Shown piece after piece: positions 8,045-15,698 of a DNA stretch of 18,724 nucleotides. The stretch covers positions 1-18,724 of the forward strand of contig NZ_JAKKIE010000063.1 in assembly GCF_021742065.1 (NCBI RefSeq), read 5' to 3'. Positions within the stretch are counted from its first letter, which is position 1, and every line of letters begins with the position of its first letter. This DNA comes from Rhizorhapis sp. SPR117. GTDB lineage: Bacteria; Pseudomonadota; Alphaproteobacteria; Sphingomonadales; Sphingomonadaceae. The notes below the pieces were generated by a model. The model was not told where the DNA came from. It did not search any database and saw only the letters and a program-made list of their open reading frames with translations. The translations under genes and the position numbers were made by a program.

Positions 8045-8721
8045 CAGTTACTTCCTCCTGCGGTCAGCGTTTTCAGATCGCCAGCGCCTGTGTTGGCCTT
8101 TTGCTGATAGGTCTTGATGGCTTTGGTTCCCTCGGTCGGCGACCGGCTGATCGAGCCGGGCTGGCCAAGGACCAGATCCTGCGGATTGGCGACCATGGCA
8201 GCAAGGTTGCTGTTGACCGCACAACCAAAGTTGGACGATGTGCCTCCGACAAGATCGGATTCCTGCTTCGTGCGCCAGTCAGGGCAACCAGGCACGCTGG
8301 CGACCGAGTGGCTGACAACCACACGCACCGACCCGGCCGGGACATGGCCGACCGTTGCTGGGGCGATGTCACTCAGCAGCAGGCCGTATTGGCCCAACAG
8401 CGGCGCTATTTCATCCTTGAGGCGGGCATTGCTGTAGGGGCCCGGATTGTCGATGGACACGCGGTCACCATAGCCAAGGCCGATGGATGCGAACCAACCA
8501 TCCAGCCGTTCGATTTCGTCTGCTGACAGTTCTCCGTTGGCATCTGGATGAATGTCAAAGACATAGTCGGTGCGGCTGACCACCGGCTGATGGACCGAAT
8601 CCATGCTGCGGTTGCTTGGCCCGGTCTGACAAGCCGTCAGCGGCAGGGCAAGGACCGCCAGCAAGGGCAGGGCGACGATCCGCATTTTAAAAGCCTGTTG
8701 CATAAATGACGTCCTTCTCAT
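8044..8721 (-). CDS. cpaD: CpaD family Tad pilus assembly lipoprotein
   Basis: Outer-membrane lipoprotein that accompanies the Tad secretin. It has 225 residues. The signal peptide runs from basic residues and MRIVALPLLAVLALP to the lipobox LTAC, with lipid-attachment Cys31. The family signature lies in the second half: VPGCPDW, then NFGCAVNSNLAAMVANPQDLV. The two cysteines could form a disulfide. The first ATG at 8721 shares one base with the cpaC stop codon (TGATG). Internal ATGs at residues 7 and 13 would also keep the signal peptide, so the exact start is not settled. It is followed by the same one-base overlap with cpaE, so cpaC-cpaD-cpaE are probably translated in a coupled way. Confidence 0.9.
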   Translation of the reverse strand: MRRTSFMQQAFKMRIVALPLLAVLALPLTACQTGPSNRSMDSVHQPVVSRTDYVFDIHPDANGELSADEIERLDGWFASIGLGYGDRVSIDNPGPYSNARLKDEIAPLLGQYGLLLSDIAPATVGHVPAGSVRVVVSHSVASVPGCPDWRTKQESDLVGGTSSNFGCAVNSNLAAMVANPQDLVLGQPGSISRSPTEGTKAIKTYQQKANTGAGDLKTLTAGGSN

Positions 8722-10214
8722 CAGAAGCTGAAGCCCGGCGCGACTTTGCGTGCGTCGGCGGTCTGTTTGCGGCGTTCGTTCACCATGGGGGGCGTCGTTG
8801 CCGATCCCACCTGTGGCGCGGCTGGTGTCGTCGGTTCGACGGTTGGTTCAGGGCGCTTGGCCCCGCTGATGCCGTCGCTCTGCTGCTGAAGCAGCAGGCC
8901 CTGTGCATCGGTCGCATTGCGGAAACCGTCCGTCGGCAGGTGAATGTCCTGCGCATTGACGGGTTTCACCAGATAGGGGGTGACCACAATGACCAGCTCG
9001 GTTTCGTTACGCTGAAACTGCTTGGACTTGAACAGGCTGCCAAGGATCGGGATGCTGCCCAGACCCGGCGTCTTGTTGACGTTGTTTGCAGTTTCGTTAC
9101 TCAGAAGACCCGCAATCATGAAACTTTGGCCGGAACCAAGTTCGACGGTTGTTTCCGCTGACCTGCTCTTGAGAGCTGGGACCTGCGAATTGATCGAGAA
9201 ATCGAGCTGCGATACGGTCGGACGGACCCGCATCGAGATGCGGCCATCGGACAGCACCGTCGGCGTAAAGGCAAGTTGTACGCCAAATTGCTTGAATTCG
9301 ATCGTATTGCCCTGCAGGCCGTTCGATACCGAATAGGGATATTCGCCGCCCGCCAGGAAACTGGCGGTTTCACCGGAAAGCGATGTCAGATTGGGTTGGG
9401 CGAGCGTTGTCGCCAGACCCGTCGTTTCGGCCAGGTCAAGCGCGCTCACTACATCGACGCCGAACAGATTGCCCAGGAAGGCCAGGCTGGTGCCGCCGTC
9501 GGCGACGTTGTTGAGTGTCACCGTGCCGTCCGTGCCGATGGTCGCGAAATCGCGTGTGGCGCGGCTGATGCCAAACTGGAAACCGCCGGTCGGGTCGCTC
9601 GTCAGGATGTTGGTGCCGACACTGCGCAGCAAGGTGCGGTTAACCTCTGAAATGCGGACCTGCAGGTTGACCTGCAGCGGCGTTGCGGTGCGCAGGCGGC
9701 TGATGACCTGCATTTCGGCGCCGACAAAGGCCTGTACGAGCCGTTCGGCCTCGGCGGCATCTTCGGGCGCCTTGATCGTGCCGGTAAGCAGCACCAGACC
9801 GTTCATCGTGCTGATCTGAATGTCGGCTTCGGGCATGGCAAGGTTCAGCATCTGGTCGATGCTGGACAGATTGTTGCCCACCCGGATCGTGCCGGAATAC
9901 AGGATCTTGCCGGTTTTGCTGGTGACGAACAGGTTGGTTTCGCCCGGCGCCTTGGCAATGATGTAAAGCTGGCGCTCGGAACGAACATGCACATCGACGA
10001 CACTGGGATCGGCGATGACGACGTCCGACATGGCTGCAGTCAGGTTGACAACCCGGCTACCACCGACGGACAGCACCATGGCGTCCTGACCGGCACTTGC
10101 CTTGACCGGAGCCGCATCAAGCTGAACCGGGACGCTGAGTGTCGCGACCATGGCAAGGGCAGCGGCAAGGGCGGTTCCGCTGTTACGGAACCGATGTTTT
10201 CTCATCATGGACAT
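8721..10214 (-). CDS. cpaC: CpaC/RcpA Tad pilus outer-membrane secretin
   Basis: Forms the outer-membrane channel for the Flp pilus. It has 497 residues with a signal peptide (about 1-35, SGTALAAALAMVATLSVPVQLDA). The N-terminal secretin domain (about 45-115) has VVNLTAAMSDVVIADPSVVDV, and a BON-like segment (about 120-175) has GLVLLTGTIKAPEDA. The secretin core (about 250-420) has ALKSRSAETTVELGSGQSF and the closing TELVIVVTPYLVKP. A Pro/Thr/Gln-rich tail of about 70 residues follows. Two in-frame ATGs (10214 and 10205) compete; I prefer 10214 because GGGAG lies before it and it begins one base after the cpaB stop. It is followed directly by its lipoprotein partner cpaD. Confidence 0.94.
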   Translation of the reverse strand: MSMMRKHRFRNSGTALAAALAMVATLSVPVQLDAAPVKASAGQDAMVLSVGGSRVVNLTAAMSDVVIADPSVVDVHVRSERQLYIIAKAPGETNLFVTSKTGKILYSGTIRVGNNLSSIDQMLNLAMPEADIQISTMNGLVLLTGTIKAPEDAAEAERLVQAFVGAEMQVISRLRTATPLQVNLQVRISEVNRTLLRSVGTNILTSDPTGGFQFGISRATRDFATIGTDGTVTLNNVADGGTSLAFLGNLFGVDVVSALDLAETTGLATTLAQPNLTSLSGETASFLAGGEYPYSVSNGLQGNTIEFKQFGVQLAFTPTVLSDGRISMRVRPTVSQLDFSINSQVPALKSRSAETTVELGSGQSFMIAGLLSNETANNVNKTPGLGSIPILGSLFKSKQFQRNETELVIVVTPYLVKPVNAQDIHLPTDGFRNATDAQGLLLQQQSDGISGAKRPEPTVEPTTPAAPQVGSATTPPMVNERRKQTADARKVAPGFSF

Positions 10215-10215
10215 C

Positions 10216-11190
10216 TTACTTGCTCCCCACCGGAACTACGGAAACCGCAGCGCCGCGTGCCACACGAACGACCGGACCATCGGCCGACGATACACCGTCC
10301 TGAACCTTGCCGGGTACGCTGCGGCGCTGAAAGCGTGATACGTCAGCGCCTGTTGCAAAGGTCGAACCATTGGAAATTGGACGATTGGCGACCGCAAGCA
10401 TCATGGTTTTTTCAGCAGCAGGATCGTCACCTTCAGGGACGTTCACATCACCGCGGGCAATAGCGCTTTCCAGTTCGGACGCATTGTCGGCGATGGAGCG
10501 CAGCGACAGCGAGAGCGATCCGACGGTCTGGGAAACGGCGATCTTTTCTGCAATTTTAGGCGTCACTTCCAGGGTGACGTTGGAATAGGTCACGACCTTT
10601 GGTTTGCCATCCTCTCCGATTGCATCGGTACGCTGATCGGTGGCGAGGACGCGCATATTCTGCACGATGGTTTCGGAAACCTTGAGGGGTTGCCCGTCGC
10701 CGCCGCCAGGGACCTGTTGCGTCAGCACCAGATCGACCCGGTCACCCGGAAAGACAAAACCTGCAACCGAACTTTGCATGGAAACGGGAACGGTCACAGC
10801 GCGCATGCCGGGGCCAAGCGCGGCGGCAAGGAAGCCGCGGTCACCCGGCTTTACCAATGCGCCCTGCGTGGCTGGCTGACCAGCGGTGATGGCGTTGCGG
10901 ACGACCGATCCGGCGAGCGAGGCAGGGTCCGTTTCGCCTTTCAGATAATAGACCTGTTCGACCAGTTCCTTCGGCCATGGCTGAAAGCGAAAGCTGTCCG
11001 GTTCGATGATCGTGCCGACTGGCAGGGCGCGGGTAGCGACCAATACCTGTGGCCCGGAGAGATCCGGCTGCATATTGGCCGCAGTGGCCTGTGGTGCACC
11101 GGAATTGCCGAACATGCTGCGGGCCATAAAGGCTGTGGCGATCGCTATGATCAGCGCCCCTGCCAGCAGTACAATCTTCTTTGCGTCCAT
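10216..11190 (-). CDS. cpaB: CpaB/RcpC Flp pilus assembly protein (SAF domain)
   Basis: Periplasmic protein, anchored in the inner membrane, that helps assemble the Tad secretin. It has 324 residues with the chosen start. Residues 1-25 (DAKKIVLLAGALIIAIATAFMARSMF) form a signal anchor. The SAF domain (about 45-110) has VATRALPVGTIIEPDSFRFQPWP, and the RcpC/CpaB domain follows with VPVSMQSSVAGFVFPGDRVDLV and VLATDQRTDAIG. The open frame extends upstream to an ATG at 11310, but that would overlap the cpaA end and add about 40 residues unlike the family. ATG 11190 has AGGAGG about 11 bases before it and the standard MDAKKI beginning. A small CGGGT/ACCCG hairpin (11213-11228) lies in the cpaA-cpaB gap. 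Confidence 0.93.
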   Translation of the reverse strand: MDAKKIVLLAGALIIAIATAFMARSMFGNSGAPQATAANMQPDLSGPQVLVATRALPVGTIIEPDSFRFQPWPKELVEQVYYLKGETDPASLAGSVVRNAITAGQPATQGALVKPGDRGFLAAALGPGMRAVTVPVSMQSSVAGFVFPGDRVDLVLTQQVPGGGDGQPLKVSETIVQNMRVLATDQRTDAIGEDGKPKVVTYSNVTLEVTPKIAEKIAVSQTVGSLSLSLRSIADNASELESAIARGDVNVPEGDDPAAEKTMMLAVANRPISNGSTFATGADVSRFQRRSVPGKVQDGVSSADGPVVRVARGAAVSVVPVGSK

Positions 11191-11242
11191 GACGAATCTC
11201 GCCTCCTGAAGCCGGGTCGAGTAACCCGCTAGAGCCCCGTTG

Positions 11243-11716
11243 TTACGTAAAATGGTTAAAATATCGTTCGCCAACCACCCACAGGCCAGCGAGCGATATG
11301 GCGACCCCATAAGGAATTTCGGGTCGCCCGACTTTGCGCCCGATCTTGTGATGCGCGACCGTAATCAGCGTAACCAGTCCGCCCAGGATCGCCATAATCA
11401 GCAACAGAGTCATCATCGGCTGCCAGGGAAACCAGAGCGCGAGTGCGGCCAATAGCTTGACATCACCCCCACCCATCATGCCGGCAGCGAACATCGCGGC
11501 GAACAGCGCGAATATGACGCCCGCCAGTGCGACCTGGATCAGCATGTCCGGCCAGAATGAAAGGCCGTTGGCGAGCCAGAATAATGGCGCGAGAGCGGCA
11601 ATCGCGATATTGAGCCAGTTGGATATGATCCGGCTTTTGATGTCGGTTATCGCGGCAATGACCAGCAGGACGGATAGCACCGCCGCAAGCGCCAATATGA
11701 AAAACTGCTTGTCCAT
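11243..11716 (-). CDS. cpaA: CpaA/TadV family A24 prepilin peptidase
   Basis: Aspartic membrane peptidase that would cleave Flp prepilin leader peptides. It has 157 residues, the short TadV form without the N-terminal methylase part of PilD. The two catalytic aspartates of the A24 family are in place: Asp25 in AAITDIKSR and Asp85 in GGGDVKLL. About five or six hydrophobic segments cover most of the chain. It is the first gene of the minus-strand tad operon in this window, 52 bases before cpaB, and starts 49 bases from the divergent hydrolase gene. No prepilin gene lies upstream where one often sits, so its substrates are encoded elsewhere. The ribosome-binding sequence is weak. Confidence 0.9.
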   Translation of the reverse strand: MDKQFFILALAAVLSVLLVIAAITDIKSRIISNWLNIAIAALAPLFWLANGLSFWPDMLIQVALAGVIFALFAAMFAAGMMGGGDVKLLAALALWFPWQPMMTLLLIMAILGGLVTLITVAHHKIGRKVGRPEIPYGVAISLAGLWVVGERYFNHFT

Positions 11717-11765
11717 GGCGAAAATGCACTAGACGTTTTGCCTTACCAAACCGTAACCATAGGCT

Positions 11766-12734
11766 ATGATTTCAATTCAGACGGTCACAAGAACCTATCC
11801 TCCAGGCAGCAAGATCACTTATTGGAACACGCCCGACAGCTGGCCGCTGCGCCGGTTCGACTGGTCTGTTCCTGCAGGGTCCGATTCCGCAGGCGCTGAG
11901 CGCGGATCGCTGTTGTTCCTGACCGGACGCGGTGATTGTTTTGAAAAATATCTGGAAGTCTTTGCCCATTTCCATGAAGCAGGCTGGAACATCACCAGCT
12001 TTGATTGGCGCGGGCAGGGGGGATCGGGCAGGCTGTCGGACAATCCCCATGTCGGTCATGTCGAAAGCTTCGATATCTGGATTGCCGACCTAGCGAATTT
12101 TTACCGTCAATGGTCCGCCGGTCATCCCGGTCCAGGCGTCATTGTCGGGCACAGCATGGGCGGCCATATCCTGTTGCGTGCCATCTCGGAAAAAACGATC
12201 GATCCCGGTGGGGCGGCGCTTGTCGCACCGATGCTGGGCATGAATAGCGGTATTGTGCCCTCGGCGGTCGGCGCCTGGATTGCGCGCGTGATGTGCATGA
12301 TCGGCGATGCCGCCAGACCGGCATGGAAAAATACGGAAAAACCCGGTGTCGGGGCTTCGTTGCGCCAATCGCTGCTGACGCACTCGCGCGAGCGCTATGA
12401 TGACGAGCTGTTCTGGAAGAAAGAAAAGCCGGAACTGCAACTGGGACCGCCAAGCTGGAAATGGATGCGCGAAGCCTATAAGTCGCTTGTCATGCTGCAT
12501 GCGCCCGGGACATTGGAAGCGGTAGGAACACCCCTACTGATGTTGGGCGTGGAACGAGACGGGCTTGTCGATCCATGTGCGATCCGGCGCGTGGCCCGGC
12601 GGATCGTAGGATGCCGCGTTCATATGTACGGCCCGGAAAGCGCGCATGAAATATTGCGCGAGGTTGATCCGGTGCGTCTTGACGCGCTGGCCCGGATCGA
12701 TGCCTTTTTCGATGAGGTAGCGCCCAGGCGATGA
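11766..12734 (+). CDS. Alpha/beta hydrolase (lysophospholipase / monoacylglycerol lipase-like)
   Basis: Probable serine esterase or lipase of the Hydrolase_4/PldB type, 322 residues. The catalytic triad can be read: nucleophile Ser130 in VGHSMGGH, Asp265 in GVERDGLVDP, His294 in ESAHEILRE. FDWRGQGGSGR at about 78-88 is the characteristic strand-loop before the nucleophile, and LLFLTGRGD at about 49-57 carries the oxyanion side. No signal peptide is evident, so it is probably cytoplasmic. An in-frame TAG just upstream makes ATG 11766 the first ATG, although no clear ribosome-binding site precedes it. It is divergent from cpaA and shares a four-base ATGA overlap with the following oxidoreductase gene, so the two are one transcriptional unit. 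Substrate unknown; lysophospholipase is only a family guess. Confidence 0.85.
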   Translation: MISIQTVTRTYPPGSKITYWNTPDSWPLRRFDWSVPAGSDSAGAERGSLLFLTGRGDCFEKYLEVFAHFHEAGWNITSFDWRGQGGSGRLSDNPHVGHVESFDIWIADLANFYRQWSAGHPGPGVIVGHSMGGHILLRAISEKTIDPGGAALVAPMLGMNSGIVPSAVGAWIARVMCMIGDAARPAWKNTEKPGVGASLRQSLLTHSRERYDDELFWKKEKPELQLGPPSWKWMREAYKSLVMLHAPGTLEAVGTPLLMLGVERDGLVDPCAIRRVARRIVGCRVHMYGPESAHEILREVDPVRLDALARIDAFFDEVAPRR

Positions 12735-13846
12735 TACAAGCTGATGTCGTGATAATAGGGGCAGGCATGGCGGGGGCCAGTCTGGCGGCGGAGGTTGCGC
12801 CGCATGCATCGGTGCTGCTGCTTGAAATGGAAGGCCAGCCCGGCTTTCATGCCACTGGCCGCTCCGTTGCCTTCTGGAGCGAAAGCTATGGCGGCCCTGC
12901 CATTCAGCCGTTGACAACGGCGTCGGGTCCGTTGTTGCGCACGCCCGATCCCGCGTTTTCAAGCGAGCCATTTTTGCATGAGCGCGGTGCAATTCACATT
13001 GGCACGGCATCGAGCGCCGAAGCTTTTTCCGGGTTCGAAAATGCGTTTTCCGCATCCGGGATTGAGCTGATACGGCTCGACAGGGACGTACTGGAAGGAC
13101 GCATTGGCGGCCTGCGCTCCGAGTGGACGCAGGGCATTGCCGAACCGAGCACAACCGACATTGACGTCGCTGCCCTTCTTGCCGCCTATATGCGGGCGGC
13201 ACGCAAGGCAGGCGCGGAACTGGTCAGCAACCGCAAATTGCTGTCGGCTCGGCGGGATGGAGACGGCTGGCGGATCGAAACGAGCCAGGGATCGGTCGCG
13301 GCGGGCGTACTGGTCAACGCTGCCGGAGCCTGGGCCGACGATGTGGCGCGTGCCTGTGGTGTCGCGCCGGTCAGGATACAACCGCTGCGGCGCACTGTCC
13401 TGCAATTACGCATCGATCCATCAGTGTCGCCCGAATTGCCGCTCATCATCGATATTGAAGGACGCTTCTATTTCAAGGGTGAGGGTAGTGGCCGTCTTTG
13501 GCTTAGTCCGCATGACGAAACGCCCAGTGCCCCCTGTGACGCCGCGCCAGAGGAATTGGCGGTGGCCGAAGCCATCGCACGTTTCGAAGAGGTGGTTGAC
13601 TGGAAGATCGAGGTGGTGGAACGCAAATGGGCGGGGCTGCGCAGTTTTGCGCCCGATCGGCTGCCGGTATACGGCTTCGATCCTCTTGCGCGCGGTTTCT
13701 TCTGGTTTGCAGGGCAAGGCGGCTTTGGCATCCAGACCGCGCCCGCCGCCGCGAAACTGGCCGCTGCGCTGTTACTGAATATAAAGCCGGATACCCGTGT
13801 GGCGCATCTTGACCCTGCCACCTATGATCCCGGGCGGTTTGAATAG
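12731..13846 (+). CDS. FAD-dependent oxidoreductase of the D-amino-acid oxidase (DAO) / glycine oxidase family
   Basis: Flavoenzyme of 371 residues likely to oxidise an amino or imino acid. The N-terminal dinucleotide-binding motif IIGAGMAGAS (Gly10, Gly12, Gly15) ends in LLLEME, whose acidic residue would hold the ribose. A central DAO segment (about 145-215) includes TDIDVAALLAAYMRAARKAG and VLVNAAGAWADDVARACG, the typical second FAD-contact region. The C-terminal FAQGG-like part reads WFAGQGGFGIQTAPAAAKLAAALL. The phrase HATGRSVAFWSESYGG after the first motif recurs in a sphingomonad/alphaproteobacterial subgroup of uncertain substrate. Its ATG overlaps the hydrolase stop by four bases, so the pair is translationally coupled and probably acts in one pathway. 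It is followed by a weak hairpin with a T-tract. Confidence 0.85.
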   Translation: MIQADVVIIGAGMAGASLAAEVAPHASVLLLEMEGQPGFHATGRSVAFWSESYGGPAIQPLTTASGPLLRTPDPAFSSEPFLHERGAIHIGTASSAEAFSGFENAFSASGIELIRLDRDVLEGRIGGLRSEWTQGIAEPSTTDIDVAALLAAYMRAARKAGAELVSNRKLLSARRDGDGWRIETSQGSVAAGVLVNAAGAWADDVARACGVAPVRIQPLRRTVLQLRIDPSVSPELPLIIDIEGRFYFKGEGSGRLWLSPHDETPSAPCDAAPEELAVAEAIARFEEVVDWKIEVVERKWAGLRSFAPDRLPVYGFDPLARGFFWFAGQGGFGIQTAPAAAKLAAALLLNIKPDTRVAHLDPATYDPGRFE

Positions 13847-13850
13847 GACA

Positions 13851-13872
13851 AGCCCGGACGGTCGGGTCTTTT
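13851..13872 (+). terminator. Possible rho-independent terminator after the FAD oxidoreductase gene
   Basis: GCCCG (13852-13856) can pair with CGGGT (13863-13867, one G-T pair) around a six-base loop, followed within two bases by TTTT. The stem is short, so this is only a moderate candidate; its position right after the stop codon supports it. Confidence 0.5.
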
Positions 13873-14032
13873 ATCGCTGCCCCCGGAACCTCTTCATCCA
13901 TGCTCTGAAAAAATGTTTAGTCTTGGCATTTGACGGTGCGAGTCCAATTTGAATCTATCTGGTTCATTTGTTCAGCATTTACAGATGAACTCGTATGGAT
14001 GGTGCTGCCCGATGGCAGTGAGGATGTGGCGA

Positions 14033-15313
14033 TCAGGCGAGCGCCTGCCCGACGTCCGCGATCAGATCGTCGATATTCTCGATGCCGACCGAAATGCGGA
14101 CCAGCGCATCCGAAAGACCGATTTCTTCGCGCAACGCCTTGGCAACACCCGAATGGGTGGTGGAGGACGGGTGACATACCAGCGTTTCGGTGCCGCCAAG
14201 GCTTACCGCCAGTTTGCAGACCGCAAGCTTGTCGAGGAAAGCGAAAGCCTCTGCCTCGCCGCCTTTGACATCGAAGGAAAAAGTCGAGCCCGGCGCGGTC
14301 GACTGGCGTTCGAATACGGCTTTGCGCGGGTCGCCATCTTCCAGAAAGCCGAGATAATCGACCTTTGCGACCTTTTCATGCTCCCGCAGAAATTCGGCGA
14401 GTTTGCGGGCGTTGCTGCACGCGCGCTCGGCACGGATCTGCAACGTCTCGAGCGACCGGAGCAGCATCCAGCAGCTATGCGGATCAAGCTGTGTACCCAT
14501 GGCGCTGCGCATCTGCACGATCTTGCGGACATGCTCCAGTTTGCCGGTCACCCCGCCCGCGATGAGGTCGCTATGCCCGCCCGCATATTTGGTGAGCGAA
14601 TAGATGGCGAGGTCCGCGCCGTGACGTAGCGGCTGCTGGAACATGGGGCCAAGCAGCGTATTGTCGACCGCTACCAGCGGTCGGCGACCGTTCTGACGCT
14701 TGCCGATCTCATCGGCGATCGTTTCCATGAGGCGGAGGTCGATGATGCCGCTTGTCGGATTGGCCGGCGTTTCGACGAAAATCACGCCGATCTGGCCGTT
14801 CGCCATGGCTTTTTCGGCGGCTGCGCGGACGTTCTCTCCGTCAACGCCGTTCACGAAACCTTCCGCGATGATGCCGAAAGACGACAATGTGTTGCGGATG
14901 AGCGTCTCTGTACCGCCATAGAGCGGGCGGGAATGGAGGACGACATCGCCGGGACGCAGGAAGGTCAGCAAACTGATGGCGATCGCCGCCATGCCTGAGG
15001 AAAAGACAGCACCCTTTTCAGCACCGTCCCAGATCGCGATGCGATCCTCCAGAATCTCGAAATTGGGGTTATTGAAACGGGAATAGACCAGGCCTGCATT
15101 CTCGCCCTTGCGCGCTTCACGACGGCCGGCGGTGATGTCGAACAGGTCCTTGCCCTGCTGCGCGCTTTCGAACACGAAGGTCGATGTAAGGAAAATTGGC
15201 GGCTTGAGCGCCCCTTCGGAGAAAGACGGCGAGTAGCCATAGCCCATCATGAGCGTTTCGGGGTGCAGCGTATGGCCACCCACTTCGCGTTGCTTGTAAT
15301 TCTTCGACTTCAT
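14033..15313 (-). CDS. Cystathionine gamma-synthase / methionine gamma-lyase family PLP enzyme
   Basis: PLP-dependent trans-sulfuration enzyme (Cys/Met metabolism family), 426 residues. Visible residues are the Tyr-x-Arg phosphate contact (YSRFNNP, Tyr77/Arg79), SSGMAAI at 105-111, SRPLYGGTE, Asp217 in AVDNTLLGP contacting the cofactor ring nitrogen, and the Schiff-base Lys242 in YSLTKYAGGHSD. The C-terminal SLGGTETLVCHPSSTTHS is the usual substrate-carboxylate region. Sequence cannot separate cystathionine gamma-synthase, O-succinylhomoserine sulfhydrylase and methionine gamma-lyase; the conserved SAMG..LDPHSCWML pattern fits the alphaproteobacterial family usually left as 'cystathionine gamma-synthase family protein'. 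GGAGG stands seven bases before the ATG. It is divergent from the RhtA-type exporter across a 385-base gap. I see no recognised SAM riboswitch in its leader. Confidence 0.88.
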   Translation of the reverse strand: MKSKNYKQREVGGHTLHPETLMMGYGYSPSFSEGALKPPIFLTSTFVFESAQQGKDLFDITAGRREARKGENAGLVYSRFNNPNFEILEDRIAIWDGAEKGAVFSSGMAAIAISLLTFLRPGDVVLHSRPLYGGTETLIRNTLSSFGIIAEGFVNGVDGENVRAAAEKAMANGQIGVIFVETPANPTSGIIDLRLMETIADEIGKRQNGRRPLVAVDNTLLGPMFQQPLRHGADLAIYSLTKYAGGHSDLIAGGVTGKLEHVRKIVQMRSAMGTQLDPHSCWMLLRSLETLQIRAERACSNARKLAEFLREHEKVAKVDYLGFLEDGDPRKAVFERQSTAPGSTFSFDVKGGEAEAFAFLDKLAVCKLAVSLGGTETLVCHPSSTTHSGVAKALREEIGLSDALVRISVGIENIDDLIADVGQALA

Positions 15314-15393
15314 CTTTGTGCCTCCAATTGGCTTTGATGATGTAACCGCCCCCCGACGTCATGTTTGTGCGAAGGTGGGTTTACGACAATCCA
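15314..15393. other. Leader region of the PLP enzyme gene
   Basis: Part of the 385-base gap between the PLP enzyme and the exporter. Reading on the minus strand it holds the GGAGG ribosome-binding site (15320s) and a G-rich stretch around 15350. No SAM-I, SAM-II or other known riboswitch core was recognised by eye, and no clear promoter could be assigned. Together with the transposase-like fragment at 15394-15575 and about 120 apparently non-coding bases before the exporter, it accounts for the whole gap. Confidence 0.4.
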
Positions 15394-15575
15394 TCATAGG
15401 AGGCGATCATAAAGCCGTGCTTCCAGCACTGTGTCTGTCATCTCGGGCGGCAACGCCCAGCCCAGCCCCGACCGCTCGAACAGCCTCACCATCTCGCGCG
15501 CAACACCTGCCCGCTGCGCCGCTTCGAAAGACCGGCATCCCTGTATCATCGCAATTTCTCGCGCACCCGGCGCAT
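15394..15575 (-). pseudogene. Eroded fragment of an IS21/IS408-type transposase (IstA N-terminus)
   Basis: Reading the minus strand from an ATG at 15575 gives MRRVREKLR, then an in-frame TGA, then YRDAGLSKR. After a frameshift the chain continues as RAGVAREMVRLFERSGLGW and ALPPEMTDTVLEARLY before a stop at 15394. Together these pieces resemble the start of IstA proteins of the IS408/IS1162 branch of IS21 (a helix-turn-helix, then a GLxWPLPxxxxDxxLEARL motif). The stop, the frameshift and the loss of everything downstream mark it as a remnant of roughly 60 codons. Recognition is from memory of the family, without a search, so the exact family is uncertain. It sits between the divergent PLP enzyme and exporter genes and no intact element is nearby. 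Confidence 0.5.
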
Positions 15576-15698
15576 CGACACTCTCCTCGTCGGAATGGTG
15601 GGCGCGATCACCTCGGAACTCGCAGCCATTGGTGCTGACGGGGAACAATCTGCTGAGATTTCCTCGCATTTCAATCCGGATCGTTTAAGGCGCGAGCA

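Noticed and set aside
11191..11310. Upstream ATG (11310) as the cpaB start
   Set aside because: It would overlap the cpaA end and add about 40 residues unlike CpaB; ATG 11190 has an AGGAGG site and the family's signal-anchor start.
13917..14032. Possible small gene or RNA in the gap after the FAD oxidoreductase gene
   Set aside because: The only frames overlap the PLP enzyme gene as shadows. The CTGCC/GGCAG hairpin (14005-14018) has no T-tract, and no conserved RNA fold was recognised.
15314..15400. SAM-type riboswitch before the PLP enzyme gene
   Set aside because: Expected for some methionine genes in Alphaproteobacteria, but I could not find the conserved SAM-II pseudoknot bases or a SAM-I core.
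15431..15688. Small plus-strand frames ending just before the exporter gene
   Set aside because: One other frame ends in a plausible-looking acidic/charged tail (GADGEQSAEISSHF), but the frames are antisense to the transposase-like fragment and match no family I know.
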